Position numbers and translations under genes: made by a program. Below are positions 1-7,778 of a stretch of 12,014 nt of DNA, piece after piece; the first letter of the stretch is position 1; each line of letters starts with the position of its first letter. The notes under the pieces were generated by a model. It was not told the origin of the DNA, searched no databases, and was given only the letters and a program-made list of their open reading frames with translations. This DNA is from Calidihabitans tengchongensis (GTDB lineage: Bacteria > Sysuimicrobiota > Sysuimicrobiia > Sysuimicrobiales > Kaftiobacteriaceae). The stretch is from assembly GCA_031459615.1 (NCBI GenBank), contig JAVKIE010000021.1:1-12014 (forward strand). The letters run 5' to 3'.

Positions 1-20
1 ACACTGTCGTCGAGGGTCAT
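1..20 (-). CDS. Start of putative transposase (partial, runs off left edge)
   Basis: Only six codons (MTLDDS) and two further bases are present. The frame is identical to the start of the putative gene at the right end, including the GGGGAGGA ribosome binding site eight bases or so upstream. The fragment is too short for a family assignment on its own. It is called a transposase start only because it lies just inside the end of a repeated element. Confidence 0.35.
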
Positions 21-119
21 GGGCGGTCCTCCCCGTCAACCCGGAAGGGGTTGGTTTCCAGCGGGAAGGATTCGTCACATGGCCCTCCTTTACTGTCAAC
101 ACTAATGCGAAACAGGACA
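1..119 (-). mobile_element. Insertion sequence end, left copy (inverted)
   Basis: This stretch is a perfect reverse complement of 11888-12006, base for base over 119 bp. Read on the minus strand it starts 5'-TGTCCTGTTTCGC, runs through two Shine-Dalgarno-like stretches and reaches an ATG at position 20 that opens a reading frame leaving the window. The match ends at 119; two bases further in lies a CTAG, as it also does at the other copy. A 5'-TGT end, a CTAG target and a gene starting close to the end fit an insertion sequence, possibly of the IS481 family, whose Bordetella member is known to insert at NCTAGN. The family call is inference because nearly all of the transposase is outside the window. 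An ordinary long inverted repeat or an assembly artefact is the alternative. Confidence 0.6.
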
Positions 120-126
120 CGCTAGG
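120..126. other. CTAG target site next to left insertion sequence end
   Basis: The sequence is CGCTAGG, with CTAG at 122-125. The element copy ends at 119 or 120. The CTAG also supplies the TAG stop codon of the acyltransferase gene on the minus strand, so the element sits right at the 3' end of that gene. The other copy has CTAG at the same distance, which supports a shared target preference. Confidence 0.45.
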
Positions 127-1372
127 GCGGCCGCGCCCCCGCGCCCGGGGGCGAGAGGATCTCCTCCACCGACGCCATCTCGTTGGCCGCGTACCGGATC
201 GGATTCTGCCAGTGGGTGGGCGGGGCGTGGTGCACCCATCCCGGATCGACCCGCAGCGTGTCGCCCTCGACCGCCGCGTAGGGCGTGCCCCGCAGGAAAT
301 CGGCCCAGGTCCGCACCCGGTCCCGCGGGCAGACCAGCAGGGCGGGATCCACCCGCAGGCCCCGGGCCGCCAGGCGGCGGGCCGCGGAGGCCACGGCGTC
401 GGCAAAGGCGTCCAGATTGACCGCGGCCTCTCCGGCTGACAGCCGCTGCCACAGCAGGCCGCCAGCCACCTGGGTGCACGACAGGGTGTGCAGGGCGGCC
501 ACCGCCCGCCGCGTGCGCGCGACCACCTCCTCGGGGTCGCCGCCCGCAACCATGGCCTCCCCCACGCCGATGAACACCCGCAGCCGCCCGCGGCGCATGA
601 AGTCGTAGGCGATGCACGCCGGGACCACGCGGACCGGGCGGCGCACGGTCTGGAGGATGCGCCGGAAACCCGACCGGAAGGCGTGCAGCCTGCCGTCGGG
701 GGAGATGACGCCTTCAGGCGCCAGGTAGAGCACGTCTCCGGCGTCCAGGACGGCCGCCAGCGCCCGGATCTGGTCCTCCACCACCCGGCGCCACAGGGCC
801 GACAGGCGCGGGCGCCAGGGCGGAGCGAAGGCCGCCAGGGTGGCCGGACGCCGCCAGGCGTCCCGGTGGGGCCAGGCCAGCAGGCGGGACAGCCGCACGT
901 CGGGTCCGTAGCGGTCGATCCACGGACGGGCCTCCTCCGCCGCCAGGACCTGTGCCGCCGGCAGATCTCCCCACACCGCCTGCACCTCCCGCAGCGCTTC
1001 CTCCAGGGTCCGCTCGGGAAACCGGCGGACCGGCAGGATCCGCAGGGCTCCCAGGACCGCCCGCAGGTCCATCTCGTACAGTAACCGGCGCAGCGGGCGG
1101 GGGACCACCTCGAAGGTGGCGAGGAAGCCGCGCCAGAACATGTCCTCCCGCCCGGCGAACCAGATGGGGCGCTTGGGCCACACCCCGTTGAAGAACAGGG
1201 TGGGCGGGAGGATCACGCTGTCCAGGTCCCGCTTGTGGTTGGTCACGATCAGGGTGGCCGGGCGGTGGTCATAGCGCCGGGCGTGGGGGGCGGAGATCTC
1301 GTACAGCACCCGGGGGACCAGGTAGAACAGGCCGCCCAGGCCATAGTAGAGAAGATCCCCCAGGCGGATCAC
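122..1372 (-). CDS. PlsC-like acyltransferase (1-acylglycerol-3-phosphate acyltransferase superfamily)
   Basis: A protein of about 416 residues that probably transfers an acyl group to a glycerophosphate-type or related lipid acceptor at the inner face of the membrane. The N-terminus has a hydrophobic stretch (LLYYGLGGLFYLV). The family's NHx4D catalytic motif is at residues 45-51 (NHKRDLD), a motif II-like ILPVRR lies near residue 112, and the EG-containing motif III is APEGVIS around residues 218-224. The gap between motifs II and III is about 100 residues, much longer than in compact PlsC enzymes. I chose the GTG at 1372, preceded by GGGAAGG, because the ATG at 1423 would overlap the divergent glycosyltransferase start and adds only an Arg-rich leader. 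The stop codon lies inside the CTAG beside the insertion element. The acceptor is unknown. A hypothetical acyltransferase with another substrate is equally possible. Confidence 0.75.
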   Translation of the reverse strand: MIRLGDLLYYGLGGLFYLVPRVLYEISAPHARRYDHRPATLIVTNHKRDLDSVILPPTLFFNGVWPKRPIWFAGREDMFWRGFLATFEVVPRPLRRLLYEMDLRAVLGALRILPVRRFPERTLEEALREVQAVWGDLPAAQVLAAEEARPWIDRYGPDVRLSRLLAWPHRDAWRRPATLAAFAPPWRPRLSALWRRVVEDQIRALAAVLDAGDVLYLAPEGVISPDGRLHAFRSGFRRILQTVRRPVRVVPACIAYDFMRRGRLRVFIGVGEAMVAGGDPEEVVARTRRAVAALHTLSCTQVAGGLLWQRLSAGEAAVNLDAFADAVASAARRLAARGLRVDPALLVCPRDRVRTWADFLRGTPYAAVEGDTLRVDPGWVHHAPPTHWQNPIRYAANEMASVEEILSPPGAGARPP

Positions 1373-1415
1373 GGCGCCTTCCCGGGAGCGCCGGCGGCGG
1401 CCGGGGGTGCGTCCG

Positions 1416-2483
1416 ATGCGCATCCTCTACGGTGTGGGGTCATGGGGTCTGGGTCACGCCACCCGAAGCCTGGCCGTCCTGGAGCGCCTGCTGGCGGCTG
1501 GAGCCGAGGTCACCGTCGTCAGCGCCGGCCGGGCCCTGGCCCTGCTGCGCCGCGAGCTGGGCGACCGCTGCGCGCTGCTGGCCTGGCCGGACGTCCCCCA
1601 GACCCTCGGCCGGACCGCCTGGGGGTTTTACCTCCGCAGCGCGCTGGCCGTGCCGGCCATGGTGCGGGTGATGGCGGCCGAGCGGGCGGCCACCGCCGCG
1701 CTGCACCGCCACCGCCGCTTTGACCGCATCGTCAGCGACAACCGCTACGGCATTCAGCATCGGGACGTCCCGTCCTTCCACGTGGCCCACAGCCTGCGCT
1801 TTCTCGCGCCCGGGCGCGTGCGGCTGATCGAGCTGCTGCTGGAGGCGTTCAACTGCCGCTGGTTCGGCCGCCTGCGGAAGGTCATCGTGCCCGACAGTCC
1901 CCAGGACCGGCTGGCGGGAGATCTGGCCCACGACCTGCGGGTGTTCCCGCCGTCCCTGCTGGCCTACGTGGGCCCGCTGTGCAGCGTCCGGCCGCTGCCC
2001 CTGCCCGAGGATGTGGATGTGTTCGTGACCCTCTCGGGTCCCGAGCCCCAGCGCACCCTTCTGGAGCGCCGGATCCTGCGCCAGGTACGGGGCCTGGAGG
2101 GCCGGGTGGTGGTCGCCCTGGGACGCCCCGAAGACGCCGGAGGGGGTCTTGGCGGAGCCGAGGTGTACCCGTATCTGGACCGCCGGCGCCAGCAGGAGAT
2201 GCTGGCCCGGGCCCGGGTGGTCGTCTCGCGCAGCGGCTACACCACCGTGTGCGAACTGGCCACCCTGGGAAAGCGCGCGGTCCTGGTGCCCACGCCCGGC
2301 CAGACCGAACAGGCGTACCTGGCCCGCTACCACGACCTCCGCGGGGCGGTGCGGGCCGCCTCCCAGGATGCCCTGGACCTCGCCCGGGACACCGCCGCGG
2401 CGGCCGCGCGGCCGGGGCTGCGCGCCACGGTGACCGCGGACGAGGCGGCGCAACGGGCGGCCGCCCTGATCCTGGACGGCTGA
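1416..2483 (+). CDS. GT-B fold glycosyltransferase (MGT/MurG-like)
   Basis: A 355-residue protein that probably moves a sugar from a nucleotide donor to an acceptor in the cytoplasm or at the membrane face. The N-terminus MRILYGVGSWGLGHATRS has the glycine-rich loop and GHATR motif seen at the start of MGT and MurG-like GT-B enzymes. The C-terminal half has the donor-site signature SRSGYTTVCELATLGK from about residue 271, followed by VPTPGQTEQ, which resembles the nucleotide-sugar binding loop of the same superfamily. The ATG at 1416 is preferred over the upstream GTG at 1407 because the family motif then begins at the first residue. It is divergent from the acyltransferase with a gap of 43 bp, so the two may share a control region and a glycolipid pathway; that link is inference. 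Acceptor and donor cannot be told from the sequence. Confidence 0.8.
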   Translation: MRILYGVGSWGLGHATRSLAVLERLLAAGAEVTVVSAGRALALLRRELGDRCALLAWPDVPQTLGRTAWGFYLRSALAVPAMVRVMAAERAATAALHRHRRFDRIVSDNRYGIQHRDVPSFHVAHSLRFLAPGRVRLIELLLEAFNCRWFGRLRKVIVPDSPQDRLAGDLAHDLRVFPPSLLAYVGPLCSVRPLPLPEDVDVFVTLSGPEPQRTLLERRILRQVRGLEGRVVVALGRPEDAGGGLGGAEVYPYLDRRRQQEMLARARVVVSRSGYTTVCELATLGKRAVLVPTPGQTEQAYLARYHDLRGAVRAASQDALDLARDTAAAAARPGLRATVTADEAAQRAAALILDG

Positions 2484-2626
2484 CCCGGCGCCCGGGCGCC
2501 TCACCATCCGGAGCGCGCCGACCGCGCGCATGCGCGTGCCGTTCGGCCCGGCCGGCAGGAAATCCCCCCCGACCTTCCCAAAGTAGATTCGGTCTTCTCA
2601 TTCCGGGACCATCCCCGCTGGCGATC

Positions 2627-2632
2627 GGAGGG
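2627..2632 (+). promoter_or_regulatory. Ribosome binding site of the M3 peptidase gene
   Basis: GGAGGG lies seven bases before the GTG at 2640. It decides the non-ATG start. Confidence 0.7.
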
Positions 2633-2639
2633 ATCAGCC

Positions 2640-4370
2640 GTGCCGGACGCGCTGGAGGTGGACCTGCGCCGCGAGTTCCCCCGCACATTCGTGCCGGCGC
2701 AGGCGCAGATGGGCGACTGGAGCCAGGTCGAACCGCTGTTCCAGCGTCTGCTGGACCGCCCCATCGAGTCGCCGGAGGAGATGGAACGGTGGCTGCAGGA
2801 CTGCTCGGAGCTCGCCGCCGCCCTCAACGAGGAACGCACCCGCCGGTACATCGCCATGACCACCCGGACCGACGATCCGGCCCGGGAGGCCGCCTACCAG
2901 GAGTTCGTGGAGCAGATCGAGCCCCGGGCCAAGCCCTACTGGCACCGGCTGGAGGTCCGGTATCTGGAGCATCCCTGCCGGCGGCTGCTCCCGCCGGAGC
3001 GGTACGCGGTCCTGGACCGGATCGTGGAGAACGACGTGGCCCTGTTCCGGGAAGAGAACATCCCCCTGGAAACCCAGGATGCCCTGATGATGAAGGACTA
3101 CCAGAAGGTCACCGGGGCCATGACCATCGCCTACCGGGGGGAGGAGATCACCCTCCAGCAGGCCGCGCGGTTCCTGGAAGAGCCGGACCGCACCACCCGC
3201 CAGCAGGTGTGGGAACTGATCTCCGCCCGCCGCCTGCGGGACGCGGCGGCGCTGGACGACCTCTACGACCGGATGGTGGCGGTGCGCACCCGGATGGCCC
3301 GCCACGCCGGCTTCCCGACCTACCGGGAGTACGCCTTCCGCCGGCGGCGGCGATTCGACTACACGCCCGAGGACTGCCTGCGCTTGCACGAGAGCATCGA
3401 GCGCACCGTCGTCCCGGTGGTCCGGCGGATCCTGGAAGACCGCCGGCGGCTTCTGGGCGTGGACCGCCTGCGGCCGTGGGACCTCCTGGTGGACCCGCGG
3501 GGGCGGCCGCCCCTGCGGCCCTCCCAGTCCATCGACCGGCTGCTGGACGGCATCGAGGAGATCTTTCGCCGGGTGGACCGCGGACTGGCTCACCAGTTCC
3601 GCTTCCTGCGGGAGCAGGGGTTGCTGGACCTGGACAGCCGCAGGGGCAAGGCCCCCGGCGGCTATCAGAGCACCCTGCACGAGAAGCGCTGGCCGTTCAT
3701 CTTCGGCAATGCGGTGGGACGGGACGACGACATCCGCCTCCTGCTCCACGAAGGTGGCCACGCGTTCCACACGCTGGCCTCCCGGGAACAGCCCCTCATC
3801 CACTACCGCACCTGCCCCACCGAATTTGCCGAGGTGGCCTCCTTCGGGATGGAGCTGCTGGCCGCCCGGTACGTGGACGTGCTCTACGCCGACCCCGACG
3901 ACTACCGGCGGTCCTACCGCAACGCCCTCGAGGACGCCGTGACCACCCTGCCCTGGGTGGCGACCATTGATGCCTTCCAGCACTGGGTGTACACGCACCC
4001 GGACCACTCCCCGGAGGAACGGCGGCAGGCCTGGGTCCAGATCTACCGCCGGTTCCATCCGGTCGTGGACTGGTCCGGCTACGAGGATGCCCTGGCCTGG
4101 AACTGGCAGCGCCAGCTCCACCTGTACGTGGCCCCGTTCTACTACATCGAGTACGGCATCGCCATGACGGGGGCGCTGCAGATCTGGCGGCGCAGTCGGG
4201 CCGACCCCCGGGACGCCGTGCAGCGGTACTGGCGCGCGCTGACCCTGGGGGGATCGCAACCGCTGCCCCGGCTGTTCGAGGCCGCCGGCGCGGCCTTTCG
4301 GTTCGACGAAGCCACCCTGGCTCCGCTGGTGGCCGAGGTGGCCGAGGAGCTGGACAGGCTGGGATACTGA
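2640..4370 (+). CDS. M3 family oligoendopeptidase (zinc metallopeptidase)
   Basis: A 576-residue cytoplasmic peptidase that should cut short peptides, as oligoendopeptidase F and thimet-type enzymes do. The zinc site is HEGGH at residues 370-374, with Glu371 as the catalytic base and Glu398 in FAEVASFGMELL as the third ligand, 28 residues after the first His; this spacing is normal for family M3. The rest is largely helical, as expected for the clam-like fold that admits only peptides. There is no signal peptide or membrane segment. The GTG start is supported by a GGAGGG ribosome binding site. The gene stands alone on the plus strand, 156 bp after the glycosyltransferase, and ends one base before the stop of the convergent permease gene. 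Family assignment is secure. Which M3 subfamily, and the true substrates, are not. Confidence 0.93.
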   Translation: MPDALEVDLRREFPRTFVPAQAQMGDWSQVEPLFQRLLDRPIESPEEMERWLQDCSELAAALNEERTRRYIAMTTRTDDPAREAAYQEFVEQIEPRAKPYWHRLEVRYLEHPCRRLLPPERYAVLDRIVENDVALFREENIPLETQDALMMKDYQKVTGAMTIAYRGEEITLQQAARFLEEPDRTTRQQVWELISARRLRDAAALDDLYDRMVAVRTRMARHAGFPTYREYAFRRRRRFDYTPEDCLRLHESIERTVVPVVRRILEDRRRLLGVDRLRPWDLLVDPRGRPPLRPSQSIDRLLDGIEEIFRRVDRGLAHQFRFLREQGLLDLDSRRGKAPGGYQSTLHEKRWPFIFGNAVGRDDDIRLLLHEGGHAFHTLASREQPLIHYRTCPTEFAEVASFGMELLAARYVDVLYADPDDYRRSYRNALEDAVTTLPWVATIDAFQHWVYTHPDHSPEERRQAWVQIYRRFHPVVDWSGYEDALAWNWQRQLHLYVAPFYYIEYGIAMTGALQIWRRSRADPRDAVQRYWRALTLGGSQPLPRLFEAAGAAFRFDEATLAPLVAEVAEELDRLGY

Positions 4371-4371
4371 T

Positions 4372-5241
4372 TCACCCCCACGCCACGAGCGCGATCCCGG
4401 CCACCGCCAGGACGGCCCCCAGGGCGGTGGCGGGGCGCACCGCCTCGACCTGGCGGAATGCGTACAGCAGAGCCACCGCGAACAGGGGCGTGGTGTTGGA
4501 CAGGGGGGTGACCCGCACCACGTCCCCCAGGTGGAGGGCCAGGTAATAGGCCAGGAAACCCCCCGTGGTCAGGCATCCTCCGGCCACCAGCCACCCCAGA
4601 CTGGCGCGGTCGGCCCGCAGGGGCTCCCGGCGCCAGCGGGAGGCGGTGTAGGGTACCAGGACCACCAGCGAGCCGGTCACGGTGAGGGCCGCCCCCAGCA
4701 CGGGGTCCGGCAGCATCCGCAGCCCGGTCTTGCGCAGCATGAAGGAGACGCTGGCCATCACGGCAGTGTTGAGGGCCAGCAGCGTTCCCGTCGTCGCCGC
4801 GCGGCCCCTGCCCGCCGCGCCCGCCCCGCCCTCCTGGCGCACCGCCAGGACCACACCCGCCACCACCAGGAGGGTCCCCCCGGCAATCCGCCAGGTCAGG
4901 CGTTCTCCCAGCACCAGCACCGCCAGCAGGGCAGAGAACAACGGCGTGGTGTTGCTGATCGTTGCCGCCCGGGCCACCCCGATCAGGGTGAGGCTCTCGT
5001 AATAGGTGAGCCGCGCCAGGGCCGGCGCGAACATGCCCGCGAGAAGGAAGATCCCGGCCGCCGGATGGAGGGCCCGCCCCAGCGATCCGCGCGCCGCCGC
5101 CAGGACCCACAGGCCGGTGAGGTTGGTGGCCACTGACAGCAGGGTGGCGGTGGCGGGGGTGGACCCCCGCAGGCCCAGCCGGACGCACAGGGCGTTGCCG
5201 GCGAACAGCGCGGCGGACAGCAGGGCGAACGCGGCGTCCAC
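4372..5241 (-). CDS. EamA family transporter (DMT superfamily permease)
   Basis: A 289-residue membrane protein made almost wholly of hydrophobic segments, consistent with the ten-helix plan of the drug/metabolite transporter superfamily. It shows the internal duplication of the family: SNTTPLF followed by a hydrophobic helix appears in the first half and again in the second half. The substrate cannot be predicted; EamA members export amino acids, metabolites or nucleotide sugars. The chosen start is the GTG at 5241, 35 bp after the dnaB stop. The reading frame is open much further back through dnaB, but the membrane-protein sequence begins only here. No clear ribosome binding site is visible, so translation may depend on readthrough transcription from dnaB. 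It ends tail to tail with the M3 peptidase. Confidence 0.85.
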   Translation of the reverse strand: MDAAFALLSAALFAGNALCVRLGLRGSTPATATLLSVATNLTGLWVLAAARGSLGRALHPAAGIFLLAGMFAPALARLTYYESLTLIGVARAATISNTTPLFSALLAVLVLGERLTWRIAGGTLLVVAGVVLAVRQEGGAGAAGRGRAATTGTLLALNTAVMASVSFMLRKTGLRMLPDPVLGAALTVTGSLVVLVPYTASRWRREPLRADRASLGWLVAGGCLTTGGFLAYYLALHLGDVVRVTPLSNTTPLFAVALLYAFRQVEAVRPATALGAVLAVAGIALVAWG

Positions 5242-5276
5242 GGCTGACGCTTCACGGCCCGAGGGCGTCGGGCCGG

Positions 5277-7613
5277 CTAGCCGCGGCGCAGATCCAGGTC
5301 TCCAAACTTGCTGAACTCCCGGTGAAAGTACAGCTCCACGGTGCCGATGGGCCCGTTGCGGTGTTTGGCGATGATGATCTCGGCGATGTTCTTCTTGTCG
5401 GTGTCCGGATTGTAGTAGTCCTCCCGGTAGATGAACAGGACCAGGTCCGCCACCTGCTCCAACTCCCCGCTCTCCCGCAGGTGGGACAGCATCGGGCGCC
5501 GGGTGCCGGTGACCTCCACCGCCCGGGACAGCTGGGAGATGGCCATCAGGGGAATGTTCAGCTCCTTGGCCAGGGATTTCAGGGACCGGGCGATCTCGCT
5601 GATCTCCTGGGTGCGGTTCTCGGTCCGCTTGTAGGACTGGATCATCTGCAGGTAGTCCACGACGATCAGACCCAGCCCGTGCTCGGCCTTCATCTTGCGC
5701 GCCTTGGCGCGCATTTCGATCACCGAAATGGTGGCCGAGTCGTCGATGAAGATGGGGGCCTCTGCCAGCCGCCCCATGGCCTGCGCCAGCCGGGGCCAGT
5801 CGCTGTCGGCCAGGAAGCCGGTGCGCAGCTTGCTGCCGTCCACCTCCGCTTCGGCGCACAAAAACCGCTGCACCAGCTGCTCCTTGCTGGTCTCCAGGCT
5901 GAAGATGGCGACGGGGATCTTGTGCTTGACCGCCGCGGTCCGGGCGATGTTCAGCGCAAAGGTCGTGTTGTGCACGCAGATGTCGTTGGCCACGAAGTTG
6001 TGGGTGGACGGCACCGTCAGGTCGTAGACCTGGGCCTCCCCCGCCTCGTCAATGGCCACCACCGGATCCCACAGCACGTCGGAGTCGGGCAGCAGGCTCG
6101 CGGTTTCGTGCCGGGCGCGCTCCCGCCACCGCTCCCACCCCACCATGCCCACCTGGCGCAGCAACCGCCAGCCGTGGTCTCCGCTCACCCGCAGGTCGGG
6201 CCCGTCCACCGACGCCGCCACCCCGAACCGCAACAGCAGGTGCTGGCACTGGCGGGCCATGCGGGGACTGGGCAGCCGGCAGCGCACCGCCAGCCCATCG
6301 GCCTCGCCCTCCACCACGGCGGTGCACGCCAGCAACCGGGAGAGGAACAGCGCCAGCTTGGGGCGGGTCAGGGAAAACACCACGGCCGGAAGTGCCGCCG
6401 ATTCCGCCGGCAGCCCCAGGACCGGGTGCCGCGCCAGCAGCGCCCCCACCACCTCCGGCACGGCCGCGCCCTGCACAGGCGGCCGCGCCGGGTCCTGCAC
6501 AGCGGGCGCGGGACGGGGGTGGGTGGCGGCCCGGATGGCTTCGCCGACCGCGACGGCGTCGGCGTAGTCGGCAGCCAGCGCCGGAGAGGTCGCCATGGTC
6601 CGGGCGCACAGGTAGGCCAGGAGCTTCACCTCGTACGCCGGCAGGTCCAGCGCGCCGAAAGCCGGCAGGCGGGCCGGCACGGCGATGGGTTCGCCCACCC
6701 GCAGGTCCGCCAGGGGCCGCCAGCCCTGCGGGGTGAGGAAGGGATGGGACGCGGTGGTTTCCACCTCGCGGCCCGAGGCCGTCCGGACGCGGAAGACAGG
6801 ACGGATGCCGTCGTCCACAAAGTGGGAGGGAGAAGCCGTGCGCAGGCACCCGCCCTCATCCAGCGTCCAGAGGACCGCCTGGCGGCGCCCCACCAGCTCC
6901 TGAATGGTCCGGACGTCGCCGGTGAGGGGGTCCACCAGCTCGGCGTCGTACTTCAGGCACTTCCCCATGGCCGGCCGCGCGGCCACGATGACCAGGTCTC
7001 CCGGCTGAAACCCGCTGGTGATCTTGTTCAGGTCGGCGAATCCCGTGGGCACGCCGGTGACCGTGTCCTTGTTCTGGTACCGCTGGTCGATGCGCTCGAA
7101 GCTCTCCTTGAGGATCTCCCGGATGGGCACGAACTCCTGCGCCAGACGGCGGTTGGCGATGGAGAACACCAGCTTCTCCGCGCGGTCCACCAGCATCTCC
7201 ACGTCGGTCTCGCCCTCATAACCCATCTGGGCGATCTGGGTGCCGGCGGCAATCAGCTGGCGCAGCATCGACTTCTGCAGCACGATGCGCGCGTAGTACT
7301 CCACGTTGGCCGCCGTGGGCACGGCGTGCAGCAGCGACGTGACATACCCGGCGCCCCCCACGTCGTCCAGCTGCCCCCGGTCGCGGAGGCGGTCGGTCAC
7401 GGTGATCAGGTCCACCGGCTCGCCGCGCTCGAACAGCTCCACGACGGTCTCGAAGATCCTCCGGTGCGCGTCCCGGTAAAAGTCCTCGGGTCGGAGGAGC
7501 TCCACCACCCGGGCGATGGCGTCGCGGTCCAACAGCATCGATCCCAGCACGCCCTGCTCGGCCTCCAGGTTCTGGGGCGGGACCCGCTCGATGGCAATCG
7601 CCGGCATCGTCAT
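5277..7613 (-). CDS. dnaB: Replicative DNA helicase DnaB, interrupted by an intein
   Basis: The ring helicase that unwinds DNA at the replication fork and contacts primase (called DnaC in Bacillus). The precursor is 778 residues; without the 331-residue intein (residues 219-549) it is 447, the usual DnaB length. The N-terminal domain begins IERVPPQNLEAEQGVLGSML, a standard DnaB opening. The Walker A motif is ARPAMGK followed by TTFALN, split by the intein. Walker B is LIVVDYLQM, and the C-terminal motif reads LRESGELEQVADLV. That motif is a little unusual, since most relatives have SDLRESG and EQDAD where this protein has SHLRESG and EQVAD. The ATG at 7613 fits the promoter just upstream and an AGGGGG stretch seven bases before it. 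ATG at 7607 and GTG at 7631 are alternatives. lonC lies 213 bp upstream and the EamA permease follows. Confidence 0.95.
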   Translation of the reverse strand: MTMPAIAIERVPPQNLEAEQGVLGSMLLDRDAIARVVELLRPEDFYRDAHRRIFETVVELFERGEPVDLITVTDRLRDRGQLDDVGGAGYVTSLLHAVPTAANVEYYARIVLQKSMLRQLIAAGTQIAQMGYEGETDVEMLVDRAEKLVFSIANRRLAQEFVPIREILKESFERIDQRYQNKDTVTGVPTGFADLNKITSGFQPGDLVIVAARPAMGKCLKYDAELVDPLTGDVRTIQELVGRRQAVLWTLDEGGCLRTASPSHFVDDGIRPVFRVRTASGREVETTASHPFLTPQGWRPLADLRVGEPIAVPARLPAFGALDLPAYEVKLLAYLCARTMATSPALAADYADAVAVGEAIRAATHPRPAPAVQDPARPPVQGAAVPEVVGALLARHPVLGLPAESAALPAVVFSLTRPKLALFLSRLLACTAVVEGEADGLAVRCRLPSPRMARQCQHLLLRFGVAASVDGPDLRVSGDHGWRLLRQVGMVGWERWRERARHETASLLPDSDVLWDPVVAIDEAGEAQVYDLTVPSTHNFVANDICVHNTTFALNIARTAAVKHKIPVAIFSLETSKEQLVQRFLCAEAEVDGSKLRTGFLADSDWPRLAQAMGRLAEAPIFIDDSATISVIEMRAKARKMKAEHGLGLIVVDYLQMIQSYKRTENRTQEISEIARSLKSLAKELNIPLMAISQLSRAVEVTGTRRPMLSHLRESGELEQVADLVLFIYREDYYNPDTDKKNIAEIIIAKHRNGPIGTVELYFHREFSKFGDLDLRRG
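5967..6959 (-). other. Intein in DnaB (protein splicing element)
   Basis: A 331-residue in-frame insert between the Lys and Thr of the helicase P-loop. It starts with Cys (CLKYDAELVDP, block A), has TASHPFLTPQGW as block B with the expected Thr and His, and ends YDLTVPSTHNFVANDICVHN, with block F, the penultimate His and the terminal Asn in place; the first residue after it is Thr. All residues needed for class 1 splicing are therefore present. The middle matches the position of a LAGLIDADG homing endonuclease, but the two motifs read LLAYLCARTMA and FLSRLLACTAV, where functional ones carry GDG and DADG. The catalytic acidic residues seem lost, so the intein should splice but not home. The host helicase cannot bind ATP at this site until splicing is complete. 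Confidence 0.93.
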
Positions 7614-7643
7614 GCTCCAACCCCCTGCCACGCAGGCGGCTCC

Positions 7644-7674
7644 ATTGTAGCGAACAGATGTTCGAACACGTCAA
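7644..7674 (-). promoter_or_regulatory. Candidate sigma70-type promoter of dnaB
   Basis: On the minus strand TTGACG (7674-7669) and TACAAT (7649-7644) each match the consensus at five of six bases, separated by 19 bp, which is longer than the ideal 17. Transcription would begin near 7637, about 24 bases before the ATG at 7613. An SOS-type operator lies inside the spacer. Confidence 0.5.
7651..7664. promoter_or_regulatory. LexA/DinR-type SOS box in front of dnaB
   Basis: CGAACAGATGTTCG matches the Gram-positive SOS consensus CGAACRNRYGTTCG at every position. It lies between the putative -35 and -10 of dnaB, where a bound repressor would block RNA polymerase. It overlaps a second palindrome, GTTCGAAC (7660-7667). 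The match is seen directly; LexA control of dnaB is inference. Confidence 0.6.
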
Positions 7675-7720
7675 GTCCCCTGATCGGGCGACCAGGCACG
7701 GCGTACCAGATTAGGCCCGG

Positions 7721-7748
7721 GGGCTGTGAGTTCCCTTGTGGGCAGCCC
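7721..7748 (-). terminator. Weak hairpin in the gap below lonC
   Basis: GGGCTG and CAGCCC can pair across a 16-base loop, about 80 bp beyond the lonC stop. There is no T-run after it, so intrinsic termination is doubtful. It could reduce readthrough from lonC into dnaB. Confidence 0.2.
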
Positions 7749-7778
7749 GGTGTATCCGGTGGAGAAGCGGAAGTTGCC

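Noticed and set aside
2487..2536. Two perfect GC palindromes (14 and 12 bases) after the glycosyltransferase gene
   Set aside because: They have no loop and no T-run, so they are poor terminators, and short palindromes of this kind are expected at this GC content.
1979..3970. A plus-strand frame of 663 codons across the glycosyltransferase and peptidase genes
   Set aside because: It crosses two real genes in another frame and is dominated by Pro, Gly, Arg and Ala without any motif.
5242..5859. N-terminal extension of the EamA permease into dnaB
   Set aside because: The open frame continues upstream by chance. The extension is Gln/Arg/Gly-rich and out of frame with DnaB, and the membrane-protein pattern begins only after 5241.
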